A DNA stretch of 64,000 bases, from contig NZ_BONF01000039.1 in the NCBI RefSeq assembly GCF_016862575.1, forward strand, positions 1 to 64,000. Reading direction: 5' to 3'. Position 1 is the first letter of the stretch; each line of letters begins with the position of its first letter. The notes below the pieces were generated by a model, which saw only the letters and a list, made by a program, of their open reading frames with translations, was not told the origin of the DNA and did not search any database. Position numbers and translations under genes: made by a program. The DNA is from Catellatospora bangladeshensis. GTDB lineage: Bacteria > Actinomycetota > Actinomycetes > Mycobacteriales > Micromonosporaceae. This document shows positions 54,531 to 64,000 of this stretch, in pieces.

Positions 54531-57275
54531 GTGGTGGAGCAGCCCGACGACGCGGCAGGCACCGGTGGGCCACCGGCGGCCGAGGCCGATCCGCGGGAGC
54601 CGGTGGCGCGGCTGCTGCGTGACCTGCGGTCGCGGCCCGAGGGTCTGACGGGCAGGGAGGCCTCCCGGCGGTTGGAGGCGTTCGGGCCGAACCTGCTGGT
54701 GCGGCGCACGCGTAGCACCTGGTGGCGGGACCTGGTGGTGCAGCTGACCCATCCGCTGGCGCTGCTGCTGTGGGTGGCCGCCGTGCTGGCGGCGGTCGCC
54801 GGCCTCCCGCCGCTGTCAGCCGCGATCGTCGTGGTGATCCTGCTCAACGCCGGTCTGGCGTTCGTGCAGGAGCAGCAGGCCGAGCGGGCCGTGGAGGCGC
54901 TGGCGGCGTACCTGCCCGCCACGGCGAAGGTCCGCCGCGACGGCACCGTCCAGGTGCTGCCCGCCGAGCAGTTGGTGCCCGGTGACGTACTGGTCGTCGA
55001 GGAGGGCGACCGCGTCTGCGCCGATGCCAGGCTCCTGTCGGGCACGGTGGAGGTCGACCTGTCGACGCTGACCGGAGAGTCGGTGCCCGCGGGCCGGTCG
55101 GCGGAGTTCACCGACACCGCCGGACCACTGCTCTCGGCCCGGGACCTGCTGTTCAGCGGCACCGTCTGCACCGCGGGTGAGGCCTCGGCGCTGGTGTTCG
55201 CCACTGGCATGCACACCGAACTGGGCCGGATCGCCGCGCTGTCGCAGCGTGTCGGCCGTGCGCCCAGCCCGCTGGAACAGCAGGTCAAACGGGTCGCGTG
55301 GCTGATCGCAGCGGTCTCGGTCGGGTTCGCGGCGGCGTTCCTGCCGCTCGCTACGTCGCTGGCCGGGCTGCCGCTGCCGGACGCGTTCATCTTCGCGATC
55401 GGCCTGCTGGTCGCGAACGTCCCCGAAGGGCTGCTGCCCACGATCACCCTCGCGCTGGCGGTCGGGGTCCGGGCGCTCGCACGTCGTGGCGCGGTCGTCA
55501 AACGGCTGTCGGCGGTGGAGACCCTCGGCTCTACCGACGTCATCTGCACCGACAAGACTGGCACGCTGACCATGAACCGGATGCACGTAACCGATGCCCG
55601 CACACCCCTGGCGGAGCACCGCTTCCCCGACCAGGTCGGTTCCGGCGACACGGTGCTGCGCCGGGCGGCCTCGGTGATCACCGCCTGCAACAACGCCCAC
55701 CGTGATCCGCCGTCGGCGCCGGGCGGCGATCCGACCGAGGTGGCGCTGCTGGACGCCGCCGCAGCCCTCGGTGTCGACACCGGCACCGACGCACGCGCGG
55801 CCCGGCGCGTGCGGCTGTTCCATTTCGACTCGGCGTTGCGGCTGATGTCGACCGTCGACCGCGACGCCGCCAGCCTGTGGATCAACGTCAAAGGCGCCCC
55901 AGAGGCGGTGCTGGCCCGCTCGACCCGCGTTGCCACACCGAACGGCGACCGCGAACTCACCGCCTCCGACCGAGCGGACATCAGCGCCGCGTGCGCCGAC
56001 TACGCCCGCCGTGGTCTGCGACTGCTCGGCGTGGCCACCCGCCGCGCCGACGAGCAACGGCCACCGGACCGGCGTGAGGACGCCGAACAGGACCTCACCT
56101 GGCTCGCGGTGGTGGCGATGGCCGACCCGCCGCGCCCGGAGGTCGCCGACGCCGTCGCCCGCTGCCACACCGCCGGCATACGCCTGATCATCGTCACCGG
56201 CGACTACGGGCCCACCGCCGCCGAGATCGCGCGCCAGATCGGCATCAACGCCGACCCCGACAGCGGCGTCATCGACGGCGACACCCTCGACCGGATGAGC
56301 GAAGCCACCCTCGACGGCCGGCTGCGCACCCACCGCGAACTGATCTTCGCGCGCAGCTCGCCGGAGGCGAAACTGCGCATCGCCGACGCGCTGCGCGCCG
56401 AAGGCCACGTCGTGGCGATGACCGGCGACGGCGTCAACGACGCCCCGGCGCTGCGCCGCGCCGACATCGGCGTGGCGATGGGCCGCTCCGGCACCGACGT
56501 CGCCCGCGAAGCCGCCACCATGGTCCTGACCGACGACAACTTCGCCACCATCGTCACCGCGGTCGCCGAAGGCCGCCGCGTCTACGACAACGTACGCAAG
56601 TTCATCGTCTACATCTTCGCCCACGCCACCCCCGAGGTCGTCCCGTTCCTGGTGTTCGCCCTGTCCGGCGGCGCGGTCCCCCTGCCGCTGACCGTCCTGC
56701 AGATCCTGGCCATCGACCTGGGCACCGAGACCCTGCCCGCGCTCGCGCTCGGCCGCGAGCCCGCCGAACCCGGGGTGATGAACCGCCCGCCCCGGCGGCG
56801 AGGCCAGAACGTCATCGACGCCGGGATGCTGGTGCGGGCGTGGGTGCTGCTGGGCGGGGTGTCGGCGATCCTGGTCCTCACCGGGTTCTTCGTCACCCTC
56901 ACCGCCGGTGGCTGGCACCCAGGAGCGCCGGTGGAGCCGGGCACCGCCCTGCATCCGGTGTGGCAGCAGGCCACCACCATGACGTTCCTGGGCATCGTCG
57001 CCTGCCAGATCGGCACCGCGATGGCCTCCAGGACCCAGACCGCGTCACTGCGCTCGGTCGGGGTGCTGTCCAACCGGCTGCTGCTGTGGGGCATCGCGTT
57101 CGAGATCGCCTTCGCCGCCGCGGTGGTGACCGTGCCGGTGCTGCAGCACGTGTTCGGCACCCGCCCGCCACAGGCCTGGCAGTTGGCCATGCTAGCTCCG
57201 TTTCCCGCGATCGTCTGGGGCGTCGATGAGCTGTGGCGCTGGTGCCGCCGCCGTAAGACATCGCCGACCGGTTGA
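54531..57275 (+). CDS. P2-type cation-transporting ATPase (CtpF-like)
   Basis: 914 aa. Phosphorylation site [10 protein letters not shown] with Asp341, phosphatase loop [10 protein letters not shown], nucleotide site [11 protein letters not shown] and VKGAPEAVL, hinge [22 protein letters not shown]. The M4 motif [17 protein letters not shown] is that of P2 (calcium, Na/K) pumps. It starts with a cytosolic cation_ATPase_N domain. Mycobacterial CtpF (Rv1997) is a DosR target and pumps calcium. No box was found before this copy. It is divergent from the formate dehydrogenase genes. Confidence 0.92.
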   Translation: MVEQPDDAAGTGGPPAAEADPREPVARLLRDLRSRPEGLTGREASRRLEAFGPNLLVRRTRSTWWRDLVVQLTHPLALLLWVAAVLAAVAGLPPLSAAIVVVILLNAGLAFVQEQQAERAVEALAAYLPATAKVRRDGTVQVLPAEQLVPGDVLVVEEGDRVCADARLLSGTVEVDLSTLTGESVPAGRSAEFTDTAGPLLSARDLLFSGTVCTAGEASALVFATGMHTELGRIAALSQRVGRAPSPLEQQVKRVAWLIAAVSVGFAAAFLPLATSLAGLPLPDAFIFAIGLLVANVPEGLLPTITLALAVGVRALARRGAVVKRLSAVETLGSTDVICTDKTGTLTMNRMHVTDARTPLAEHRFPDQVGSGDTVLRRAASVITACNNAHRDPPSAPGGDPTEVALLDAAAALGVDTGTDARAARRVRLFHFDSALRLMSTVDRDAASLWINVKGAPEAVLARSTRVATPNGDRELTASDRADISAACADYARRGLRLLGVATRRADEQRPPDRREDAEQDLTWLAVVAMADPPRPEVADAVARCHTAGIRLIIVTGDYGPTAAEIARQIGINADPDSGVIDGDTLDRMSEATLDGRLRTHRELIFARSSPEAKLRIADALRAEGHVVAMTGDGVNDAPALRRADIGVAMGRSGTDVAREAATMVLTDDNFATIVTAVAEGRRVYDNVRKFIVYIFAHATPEVVPFLVFALSGGAVPLPLTVLQILAIDLGTETLPALALGREPAEPGVMNRPPRRRGQNVIDAGMLVRAWVLLGGVSAILVLTGFFVTLTAGGWHPGAPVEPGTALHPVWQQATTMTFLGIVACQIGTAMASRTQTASLRSVGVLSNRLLLWGIAFEIAFAAAVVTVPVLQHVFGTRPPQAWQLAMLAPFPAIVWGVDELWRWCRRRKTSPTG

Positions 57276-57405
57276 TCTGCCGGCCATCCACCGCAACGTT
57301 CAGAACGCCGCCGGTGACGGCGGGCCGAGAGACCCGACGGGTCAGGCCCATGTGCTCTGCCCGCGTCGAGGCGGTGGTGGCAGCCTCGAAGGCGAGGTGG
57401 ATGCC

Positions 57406-57804
57406 ATGATTCTGACCTGGCGTGACGCAGTATCGACCGCGCTGGTGGGGGCGGCAGCAGCGACCTACGCCGAGATAGGCCCCAGCGTCCTGCCCGTCAG
57501 ATCCGTGGCCATCGCGGTTCTTGTCCTCGGCGCGGTCACCTCCGCCGTCGAGCACAGCAGGCTTCGCCTGGAACGGCCGACCAAACGCACTCTGGTGGTG
57601 GCATTCGTCCTCGCCGCGAATGGCCTCGTCGCCGGGGCGGCAGCAACCGCCACCGGCGAAGGCACGGCATTGGCGCTGGCAGCGCTGTGTGTCGTCGGCC
57701 TGTGGCTACTGGCGCTGACCCGGCACCTGCTCGCCGGACGGGTCAGCGACCGCGAATTGCGGCAGCTACTCGGCCCGCAACGAACCGGCGACCGCCCCGC
57801 CTGA
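57406..57804 (+). CDS. Small membrane protein
   Basis: 132 aa from ATG 57406 (AGGCGAGG upstream). Three or four membrane segments: VSTALVGAAAATYAEIG, SVAIAVLVLGAVTSAVEH, TLVVAFVLAANGLVAGAAATATG and LALAALCVVGLWLLALTRHLLAG, then a polar tail ending GDRPA. No known family; similar small proteins accompany stress ATPases in actinomycetes. The longer frame to 57226 runs inside the ATPase gene and is not used. Confidence 0.7.
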   Translation: MILTWRDAVSTALVGAAAATYAEIGPSVLPVRSVAIAVLVLGAVTSAVEHSRLRLERPTKRTLVVAFVLAANGLVAGAAATATGEGTALALAALCVVGLWLLALTRHLLAGRVSDRELRQLLGPQRTGDRPA

Positions 57805-57957
57805 ATGCGGGGCTCGGCATCGATCGCGGCGCAACTGCCGAGCAACGCCCTGCGGGCATATTCGCCAAGCCGCTGCCAGGCGCCGCCGCCGTGGCGCAGG
57901 ATTTGACCGTATGGTGACGCTGGAGTTCCTCGGCGCGGCCGATCTGACCTGCGAAAA

Positions 57958-57971
57958 GGGACTTTGGTCTG
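57958..57971 (+). promoter_or_regulatory. DosR-like box upstream of the membrane protein at 58036
   Basis: GGGAC-TTTG-GTCTG, preceded by AAAA, 65 bp from the ATG. Left arm perfect, right arm two mismatches. Confidence 0.5.
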
Positions 57972-58035
57972 TTGCCGTCGTCATGCCGACCGCGCGATCG
58001 TGGACTTGTCGACGTCCTCGCAGGAGGTGTTCTCG

Positions 58036-58719
58036 ATGAGTCATGAGATGCGCTGGGGCGGAATCGCCGGTATTGCCGCGGTCGCCCTGGCGGTATTGGG
58101 CCGGCTGCTGCTCGGGTCCGCACCGCCGCTGGGCAGCAGCGGCCCTGTGATCGCCGAGTACCTGTCCGGGCACCGCACCGCGATCGTCACCGCGATGCTG
58201 CTGTATGCCGCAGCGGTGGTGGCCGCCGTCTGGTTCGGGATCACGCTCGCGGCACTGCTGCGCCGTGCGGGAGAGTCCGGCGTCGTGCCGATGCTCGTCG
58301 CCGGCGGATTCATCCTCGCCGGCGCCGTCGGACTGTTCATCGTCGTGGTGTTCGCCGGGATGACGTACGCGATGGCCACCCACCCACCACTGCTCGCGCT
58401 GGCCGCCGGGCCCTACACGGCGCTGACCGTCGCCGGGCTGCTGGCCGGGGTCGCCTCCGCGCTGCCGCTGGGCGCGGCCGCGATCGGCATCGCCCGCACC
58501 CATGCGCTGCCGATATGGCTCGCGTGGCTGGCCGGTGTACTCGCCGCGGTCCGGGTGCTGGCGGCGCTGGGCGTGGCCACCGGGGTCGTGGCGCCGTCAC
58601 TGGTCGCGGTGCAGGCCGTGATCGGGATCCTCGCCGCGGCGTGGCTGCTGGCCACGAGCTGGCTGCTGGTCCGTGAACACCTACCGACCACCTCGGCAGT
58701 GCACACCCGGCACGCGTGA
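58036..58719 (+). CDS. Seven-helix membrane protein, DUF4386-like
   Basis: 227 aa from ATG 58036, with AGGAGG 8 bp upstream. About seven membrane segments, beginning GGIAGIAAVALAVLGRLLL, with a conserved loop SSGPVIAEYLSGHRTAIVTAMLLYAAAVVAAVWFG. This looks like DUF4386-type proteins of actinomycetes. No catalytic residues. A DosR-like box precedes it and FtsH follows 84 bp later on the same strand. Confidence 0.72.
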   Translation: MSHEMRWGGIAGIAAVALAVLGRLLLGSAPPLGSSGPVIAEYLSGHRTAIVTAMLLYAAAVVAAVWFGITLAALLRRAGESGVVPMLVAGGFILAGAVGLFIVVVFAGMTYAMATHPPLLALAAGPYTALTVAGLLAGVASALPLGAAAIGIARTHALPIWLAWLAGVLAAVRVLAALGVATGVVAPSLVAVQAVIGILAAAWLLATSWLLVREHLPTTSAVHTRHA

Positions 58720-58803
58720 ACCGGCACGGTGGGCGCGGGACAGGAACGGCCGCGGATCTGGGCCCACCGAGCAGTCGCAGGCAGCGGGGGACAGGAGTTT
58801 GAT

Positions 58804-60750
58804 GTGGCGTTCAGCAGGCCGAAGTTCTCGGGCCGGCACACGTCCGCGCCGGTGAAGTCGGGGCCGCCGCGGGAACCGCCACGCCCAGCCCCCGCCCCGG
58901 CTCCACGCTGGCGCAGATGGCTGCTGCCCATCGGCATCCTCGTCACCGCCGTCCTGCTGCTGGTGCCGCTGATGAGCGGCTCCTCGCCGCAGCACCTGAC
59001 GTACAGCCAGTTCCTCACCAAGCTCGACTCAGGCGCCGTCGCGGCAGTCACCGTCGCCCAAGACGGCGCCGTACACGGCACACTGTCCGACGGCACCGCG
59101 TTCACCAGCCAGATCCCCACGGCCCTGGACCCCGCGCCGCTGACCGCAGAGCTGCGCGCCAAGAACGTCGAGGTGACCGCCACCCGCGACAGCGGCTCCG
59201 GCTGGGCGCTGGCGCTCAGCTTCCTGCCACTACTGCTGCTGCTCGGGTTCTTCTACTGGACCGGCCGCCGCGCCCAGGGCACTCTCGCCGAAGGCATAGG
59301 CGGGTTCGGCCGCTCCCGAGCGAAGATCATCGAGGCGCAGCGGCCCACCACCCGGTTCGCCGACGTCGCCGGCTACGAGGGAGTCAAGCAGGAGATCGGC
59401 GAGGTCGTCGATTTCCTGCGTGACCCGCAGCGCTATGCCGTCGCCGGAGCCAAAGGCCCCCGCGGAGTGATCATGGTGGGGCCTCCGGGCACCGGTAAGA
59501 CCCTGCTCGGCCGGGCGGTGGCCGGTGAGGCCCAGGTGCCGTTCCTGTCGGTGACCGGGTCGGCGTTCGTGGAGATGTTCGTCGGCGTCGGCGCCTCACG
59601 GGTACGGGACCTGTTCGAAGAGGCCCGCCGCCGCGCGCCTTCGATCATCTTCATCGACGAGATAGACGCCATCGGCGGCCGCCGCGCCGGCACGGGCCGG
59701 GTCGGCGACGACGAACGCGAGCAGACCCTCAACCAGCTCTTGGCCGAGATGGACGGGGTTGACCAGCGCTCCGGCATCGTCGTGCTGGCCGCCACGAACC
59801 GGCCCGAAACCCTCGACCCGGCGCTGCTGCGCCCCGGGCGCTTCGACCGGCAGGTCCTGATCCCGCTGCCCACCCAGCACGAACGCGCCGCGATCCTGGC
59901 GGTGCACGTACGAGGCAAGCACCTGGCGCCTGACGTCGACCTGCGGCTGATCGCCCGGGCCACCCCGGGCTTCTCCGGCGCCGACCTGGAGAACCTGGTC
60001 AACGAAGCAGCGATCCGGGCCGTGCGCGCCGCACGCACCGTCATCACCGCCGCCGACATCGACGCCGCCCGCGACCGGCTGCTGCTCGGCCGCCGCGAAA
60101 CCTCCAACGCGCTGCTGCCCGAGGAACGCCACGCCGTCGCCGTCCACGAAGCCGGGCACGCGCTGCTGGCCGCGCTGTGCCCGCACGCCGACCCCATCGC
60201 GAAAGTCACCATCCTGCCCGCCGGAATGGCGCTGGGCGCCACCGAACAGCTGCCTGAAGCCGAACGGCACCTCTACCACGAGAACTACCTGACCGACCTG
60301 CTCACCGTGAAACTCGGCGGCCGGGCCGCCGAACTGCTGATCCTCGGGCAGGCATCGACGGGTGCCGCCAACGACCTGGCCGCCGCCACCCAGATCGCCA
60401 CCCGGATGGTCCGCGAGTTCGGCCTGTCCCCAGCGCTAGGGCCCGTCGGCTACGGCACCGGCCTGTCGCACTTCCTCGGCGACGACCCCGCCGACCAGCC
60501 CCACCGGCCTTACTCCGAACAGACACAGCAGCTCATCGACCGAGAAGTCGCCCGGCTGCTGCGCGAGGCACAGGACCGCGCGACCGCCGTCCTCGCCGAA
60601 CACCAGCAGCCTCTGCTACGGCTCGCCGACCTGCTGGAACAGCAGGAAACCGTCGACGGAGCAGCAGTGCAGACAGTGCTGGACCACGACCTGCCGGATC
60701 CTGAAAGCGACGTCGACGAGAAGTCCATGAGCGGCGCCAGAACCGGGTAA
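58804..60750 (+). CDS. ftsH: ATP-dependent zinc metalloprotease FtsH
   Basis: 648 aa from GTG 58804 (AGGAG 6 bp upstream; the frame's earlier GTG has none). Two membrane helices ([19 protein letters not shown] and [18 protein letters not shown]) flank a short outer domain. AAA module: Walker A GPPGTGKT (226-233), Walker [12 protein letters not shown], the second region of homology [20 protein letters not shown]. Protease site HEAGH (His448) is intact. It degrades misfolded and membrane proteins. Likely a stress-dedicated second copy, as house-keeping ftsH is usually near folE/tilS (none here). Confidence 0.93.
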   Translation: MAFSRPKFSGRHTSAPVKSGPPREPPRPAPAPAPRWRRWLLPIGILVTAVLLLVPLMSGSSPQHLTYSQFLTKLDSGAVAAVTVAQDGAVHGTLSDGTAFTSQIPTALDPAPLTAELRAKNVEVTATRDSGSGWALALSFLPLLLLLGFFYWTGRRAQGTLAEGIGGFGRSRAKIIEAQRPTTRFADVAGYEGVKQEIGEVVDFLRDPQRYAVAGAKGPRGVIMVGPPGTGKTLLGRAVAGEAQVPFLSVTGSAFVEMFVGVGASRVRDLFEEARRRAPSIIFIDEIDAIGGRRAGTGRVGDDEREQTLNQLLAEMDGVDQRSGIVVLAATNRPETLDPALLRPGRFDRQVLIPLPTQHERAAILAVHVRGKHLAPDVDLRLIARATPGFSGADLENLVNEAAIRAVRAARTVITAADIDAARDRLLLGRRETSNALLPEERHAVAVHEAGHALLAALCPHADPIAKVTILPAGMALGATEQLPEAERHLYHENYLTDLLTVKLGGRAAELLILGQASTGAANDLAAATQIATRMVREFGLSPALGPVGYGTGLSHFLGDDPADQPHRPYSEQTQQLIDREVARLLREAQDRATAVLAEHQQPLLRLADLLEQQETVDGAAVQTVLDHDLPDPESDVDEKSMSGARTG

Positions 60751-60850
60751 GCCGACACTCACGGCGCGCAGGGTCAGCGGCAGCCCGGACACCGCAGCCG
60801 GATCTTCGATTCGGGCACCTGACGCACCGACCGGGCGGCATCGTGGACAC

Positions 60851-61789
60851 ATGGACCCTGACACCGCCCAACCACGCGCCGCTGGCCGCGACCATCCGGT
60901 GATCGCCGGGGTGGACGGCTCCGAATGCAGCATGCTCGCCGCCCACTACGCCGCCCGGCTTGCCCGCGAGCGCAACGCGCCACTGGAACTGGTCTGCGGT
61001 TACCAGAGCGCGCTGTATGGGTTCAGCCCACCCTGGTTGGGCGGGGAGTACCTGGCAGCCGACCAGGGCGCCGCTCGTCAGGCCGCCGAAGAGGCCCTTG
61101 CCGGTGTCACCTCACAGGTCCGTGAGCAGTTTCCCGACCTGGAAGTGCGTTCTCATCTGAAGGCCGGCGCCGGCGCGCCCGTCCTGATCGAGGAGTCGCG
61201 CCGGGCGGCGCTGCTCGTCGTCGGCAGCCGCGGCGCCGGAGGCTTCACCGGCCTGCTGCTCGGCTCGGTGTCATCCCAGGTCGCCGCCCACGCCCACACC
61301 ACGGTCGTCGTCTTCCGGCCCACCGGCGCCGACGCCGACAGCAGCGGATCCGCCGCGACGCTTAGCGGGCCTGTCATGGTCGGCTACGACGGATCTCCGA
61401 CGGCACAAGCGGCGCTGACGTTCGCCGCGCGCGAGGCGCTATTGCGTCACACCACCCTGATCCTCGTCAACATCCACTGGCAGGCCCCCTGGTACCGCGG
61501 CGACAAACCTGCCATCGACCCAGTCGAAGCCGCTCGCGCAGAGGCCGAGCAGCTGCTGGCCGACGCGATCGCGCCGTGGCGCGCCGAGCACGCGGAACTG
61601 GCAGTCGAACTACGGCCCGTGCACAGCCTCAACGCCGAACATGCCCTCATCGACGCCAGCAAAGACGCCGCGTTGACGGTCGTCGGGTCGCGTGGCCGCG
61701 GCGGCTTCACCGGCATGCTGCTGGGCTCGGTCAGCCATGCCCTCGTCGAGCACGCCCACAGCCCCGTCGCGGTAGTCCACACCACCTGA
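60851..61789 (+). CDS. Tandem universal stress protein
   Basis: 312 aa with two UspA domains, residues about 15-150 and 165-310. Each ends in the ATP-binding loop G-x2-G-x9-G: VVGSRGAGGFTGLLLGSVSSQVAAHAHTTVVVF and VVGSRGRGGFTGMLLGSVSHALVEHAHSPVAVVH. Both are intact, so both should bind ATP. Two-domain Usps such as Rv2623 belong to the mycobacterial DosR regulon and slow growth. No box was found here. A terminator follows directly. Confidence 0.92.
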   Translation: MDPDTAQPRAAGRDHPVIAGVDGSECSMLAAHYAARLARERNAPLELVCGYQSALYGFSPPWLGGEYLAADQGAARQAAEEALAGVTSQVREQFPDLEVRSHLKAGAGAPVLIEESRRAALLVVGSRGAGGFTGLLLGSVSSQVAAHAHTTVVVFRPTGADADSSGSAATLSGPVMVGYDGSPTAQAALTFAAREALLRHTTLILVNIHWQAPWYRGDKPAIDPVEAARAEAEQLLADAIAPWRAEHAELAVELRPVHSLNAEHALIDASKDAALTVVGSRGRGGFTGMLLGSVSHALVEHAHSPVAVVHTT

Positions 61790-61817
61790 GCCACGCCCGC
61801 GCTCGGGCGGGCGTGGC
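61790..61817. terminator. Bidirectional hairpin after the universal stress gene
   Basis: GCCACGCCCGC (61790-61800) and GCGGGCGTGGC (61807-61817), 6-nt loop, between convergent genes ending at 61789 and 61831. Confidence 0.75.
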
Positions 61818-61830
61818 CGACGACCTGGCG

Positions 61831-62454
61831 TCACACGGCGGCCGCAGCGGCGAGTTCCTGCCACATCGGGCACGAGCCGGCCTCGGATGCGGCGACCGGT
61901 GTGCGCAGCGGGCGCACGAACACCACCAGCTGAGGAAATCCCGATGTGCCCAGCATCAGGCGTAGATGGTCCCGCGCCAGCGGAACGACGGCCGGCTGGG
62001 CGTGTATCGACGCGATCAACCCCGCCCTGGCCGAATCGGCAAGCAACTCACGCGCGACCTGCCCTGCCCGGGCCCGGTCGTCGGGCAGATCGCCATCGGT
62101 GCCGAGCACGACGGCCCAGCCCCGGTCCGGCCCGCACGGCCCTGCCCGGCAGGTGCCGGCCTCGCCCTCCCACGGATGAGCCCGCGGGCAGGCGCCGCCG
62201 CCGTCGGCCAGCCGCAGGTCGTAAGAACTTGCGTTACGCAGCGCCGTGCCGGCAGCCTCGACGATCCGTGACAGCAGCTGCAACGACGGCCCGCCGGTGA
62301 TCACCTTGGCCCAAACGCCCTGCTCGTCTGCCTTGACCAGGCGCTGTTGCGTGTCCATGCCCTGACCGTGCGCCTGTTCGCGTACGACGCGGCAGGGCCG
62401 ACCAGACCCGTTCCATAGGACCTTGGTCACAGGCTGGCCAGCCGTGACGAACAC
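61831..62454 (-). pseudogene. Truncated Acg-family gene (C-terminal two-thirds only)
   Basis: 207 codons from the frame start. The part from VVREQAHGQGMDTQQRLVKADEQGVWAKVITGGPSLQLLSRIVEAA on lines up with the middle of the Acg protein at 19031, and WAVVLGTDGDLPDDRARAGQVARELLADSARAGLIASIHAQP with its C-lobe. The first 125 residues, with the FMN motif and the ligand lobe, are missing and not present in other frames upstream. It could still start at ATG 62358 and be expressed as a half protein. Confidence 0.72.
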
Positions 62455-62564
62455 CGGGCGTGACAGGCCGCAGCGCGAGACGATGCTAGCGGAGCCTCAC
62501 GTCGGCGGCAAGACCGTCGTGCACCACCGGCAAACTGGTCCTCGAACAGCCCAAGGTGGCGGTC

Positions 62565-62918
62565 ATGAATAGCGGCACGCCTTCGGTACGCGACGTGATG
62601 AGCCGCGACGTCGTCAGCGGCGCGTTGGACACCCCGTACGCCGACATCGCCGACCTGCAGACCCGACACCGTCTGAACGCCGTACCCGTACTGGACGACC
62701 TGCACTGGCTCGCCGGGGTGGTCTCCGAAGGCGACCTGCTGCGCCGGGTGCGGTCAACCTCGCCATCTGGGCCGAGCAGCACCACGCCCAGGTCCGGGAC
62801 CTCCACGCGGGGGGCCCTGTCACCAACGCCCGCCGAGGGAAAGGCTCTGGCCCGCGCACCTGCGCAGGCGAAACCGGTCCCGACGACGCGGGAACCGCAC
62901 CCACCCCAGCCGGAGTGA
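62565..62918 (+). CDS. Single-CBS protein (truncated CBS-pair)
   Basis: 117 aa from ATG 62565 (AAGG at 8 bp; GTG 62556 also possible). VRDVMSRDVVSGALDTPYADIADLQTRHRLNAVPVLDDLHWLAGVVSEGDLLRRV is a complete CBS motif of the BON-CBS type. After residue 68 the sequence turns into a Ser/Pro/Ala-rich tail with no second CBS, so the protein cannot form the usual intramolecular pair. Probably a decayed CBS gene; dimerisation of two single CBS units is possible. Confidence 0.6.
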   Translation: MNSGTPSVRDVMSRDVVSGALDTPYADIADLQTRHRLNAVPVLDDLHWLAGVVSEGDLLRRVRSTSPSGPSSTTPRSGTSTRGALSPTPAEGKALARAPAQAKPVPTTREPHPPQPE

Positions 62919-63045
62919 GGCGCGGACGCCCGAGAAGGGCGCTGGCTCATGACTCCGACGAGTTATGAAACGGGCCGTAGATGCCCTCGTCGTCTGGGGC
63001 AGTCGACTTGGGGCGTGACGAGCCGGCGCGGCGGCGACGTAACGG

Positions 63046-64000
63046 TCAGCGGGGGTGGACGGTGGCCAGCTCGGGGAAGGCGAGGGAGCTGGGGCCGGCC
63101 GTCGGATCCGCGCGGACGCTGCTGATGTGGTGGGCGCAGAGTTCGTCGGAGTGGAACGAGAACATGTGAGACTGGAACGCGAACGAGGTGAACAGGCTGA
63201 AGTATTCGATCACGCTCGAGCCGTCCGCTTCGAATCTCAGGTCCGCGTCGACCTTCCCGTTGAAGACCTCCTTCTTGGTCCAGCCTAGAGGCAGCGTCGG
63301 GACCCTGGGGACGAACGCGTTCGGATGCGCGGCGGTGACCGCGGCGCGCTTTGCCGGACGGACGGCAAACAGCAGGTGACCGATCCGCCGCGCGATGTTT
63401 CGCCGCTGCGGTGAGTCTCCCGGCGGGAGCGCTTCGTAGTCGGCGACGAGGAGGTCGATGCGGGTCTCGCTGAAGGTGGCGAGGTCGGGCAGGCCGAACT
63501 CCAGGCGCTCGGCGGTCGCGTCCTCGAGGCCCGTGGCGATCGGCCGCGAGTCGGGCGTGCGGGTGTGCTCGTTGGCGAAGCTCGCCTTATGGGTGAACGG
63601 CCCGATCTTCGATGCGCCTGAGAACCGGTCGCCGATGTGGAGTTCGAATAGGCCCATCGGCTCGTTCGCATCGTCGTAGAAGTCCTCCGGCGTCGGATCA
63701 GCAGGGTCGATCTCCCGGTTGCCCGCGAAGTAGGTGTTCGGCCCGAGGTTGGCTCGTTCCCCGATCACCGGGTCGCCACTGGTGAAGACCTGGATTCCCG
63801 TCTTGGTCTCGCCGCTGATCTTGTCGACGGTCGTCACCACCGGTGCCGCGTGCGTACGCAGTGCGACCGGGTCGTTGAAGCGGATGACCCGACCCACCGG
63901 CAGATCGATCCGCTCCGGGACGTTTCCCGTCGGTGGGACGAAGCCGGGCTCGCCTTCCAGCGCCCAGGTCCAGCCGGGACCGATGTCCTCCGAGTCGGCT
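63046..64000 (-). CDS. Unknown protein, N-terminus beyond the window
   Basis: The frame is open to the right edge (at least 318 codons; it runs unbroken past the GTG at 63897, reading GPGWTWALEGEPGFVPP upstream). The sequence is soluble, rich in Asp/Pro turns, with LGPNTYFAGNREIDP, FTHKASFANEHTRTPDS, RRNIARRIGHLLFAVRP and FQSHMFSFHSDELCAHHISSV near the end. I do not recognise the family. No neighbour on its strand is close. Confidence 0.65.
   Translation of the reverse strand, partial: ADSEDIGPGWTWALEGEPGFVPPTGNVPERIDLPVGRVIRFNDPVALRTHAAPVVTTVDKISGETKTGIQVFTSGDPVIGERANLGPNTYFAGNREIDPADPTPEDFYDDANEPMGLFELHIGDRFSGASKIGPFTHKASFANEHTRTPDSRPIATGLEDATAERLEFGLPDLATFSETRIDLLVADYEALPPGDSPQRRNIARRIGHLLFAVRPAKRAAVTAAHPNAFVPRVPTLPLGWTKKEVFNGKVDADLRFEADGSSVIEYFSLFTSFAFQSHMFSFHSDELCAHHISSVRADPTAGPSSLAFPELATVHPR

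Noticed and set aside
54816-56954. A 712-codon antisense open frame through the P-type ATPase gene
   Set aside because: High-GC codon bias leaves the opposite strand open; composition is Gly/Asp/Gln-rich with no motifs, while the plus frame has every P-type signature.
58735-58760. GGGAC near the ftsH start as a DosR-like box
   Set aside because: The right arm is absent (spacing and bases do not fit GNCCC at 4 bp) and the site lies just after the previous gene, within 70 bp of the GTG.

Overview
The window is about 70% G+C. It has GTG starts, dense 4-bp start/stop overlaps (ATGA, GTGA), an F420-dependent oxidoreductase and LPXTG/ALF surface proteins. This points to a filamentous high-GC actinomycete, probably Micromonosporaceae or a near relative; the genus cannot be fixed from the sequence alone. 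No rRNA, tRNA or CRISPR array was seen.

Layout. 1-10 kb is accessory: a TnpB tail at the left edge, a cell-wall-anchored ALF protein, MerR/TetR/XRE regulators, a class C serine hydrolase, a DmpA-type peptidase, an NlpC/P60 protein, and a roughly 1 kb element with IS21-like multiple end repeats that carries a possible immunity gene and abuts a gutted ECF sigma gene. 10.5-12.7 kb holds a large unknown membrane-anchored protein. 13-18.7 kb is a tightly coupled minus-strand operon: STAS, a GT20 homologue without its active site, an ADP-ribosylglycohydrolase homologue without its metal ligands, STAS, STAS, then an intact trehalose-6-phosphate synthase. A divergent STAS gene shares the same 17-bp promoter element. 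19-23.3 kb has an Acg-type nitroreductase, alcohol dehydrogenase, a sugar-importer ATPase and DoxX. 24.5-31.4 kb is a coupled cluster (MTA phosphorylase, membrane protein, Mo-oxidoreductase, methyltransferase, DUF2064, GT2) divergent from an epimerase and a polytopic membrane protein. 31.6-39 kb is mixed: F420 oxidoreductase, TAP-like hydrolase, gene remnants, cupin, DUF305 and a second Acg protein. 39-42.6 kb has an arylsulfatase and an MscS channel.

42.8-62.9 kb looks like a hypoxia/dormancy (DosR-type) stress island: CBS proteins, Acg nitroreductases, Hsp20, a beta-phosphoglucomutase/GH65 fusion, DUF1918, NAD-linked formate dehydrogenase, a CtpF-like P-type ATPase, FtsH and a tandem universal stress protein. 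Four good DosR-like boxes (GGGAC-N4-GNCCC type) and one weak one lie 50-105 bp upstream of alcohol dehydrogenase, CBS/Acg, Hsp20/Acg, a membrane protein and DoxX. No dosR/dosS pair lies in the window.

How the genes may work together (inference): the island offers redox balance under low oxygen (formate and alcohol oxidation, flavoproteins), proteostasis (Hsp20, FtsH), ion homeostasis (P-type ATPase, MscS), and alpha-glucoside or trehalose turnover (OtsA plus the GH65/phosphoglucomutase fusion). The STAS/pseudoenzyme operon is the best candidate for an undescribed regulatory system, possibly one that senses sugar phosphates or ADP-ribose and controls partner switching or OtsA.
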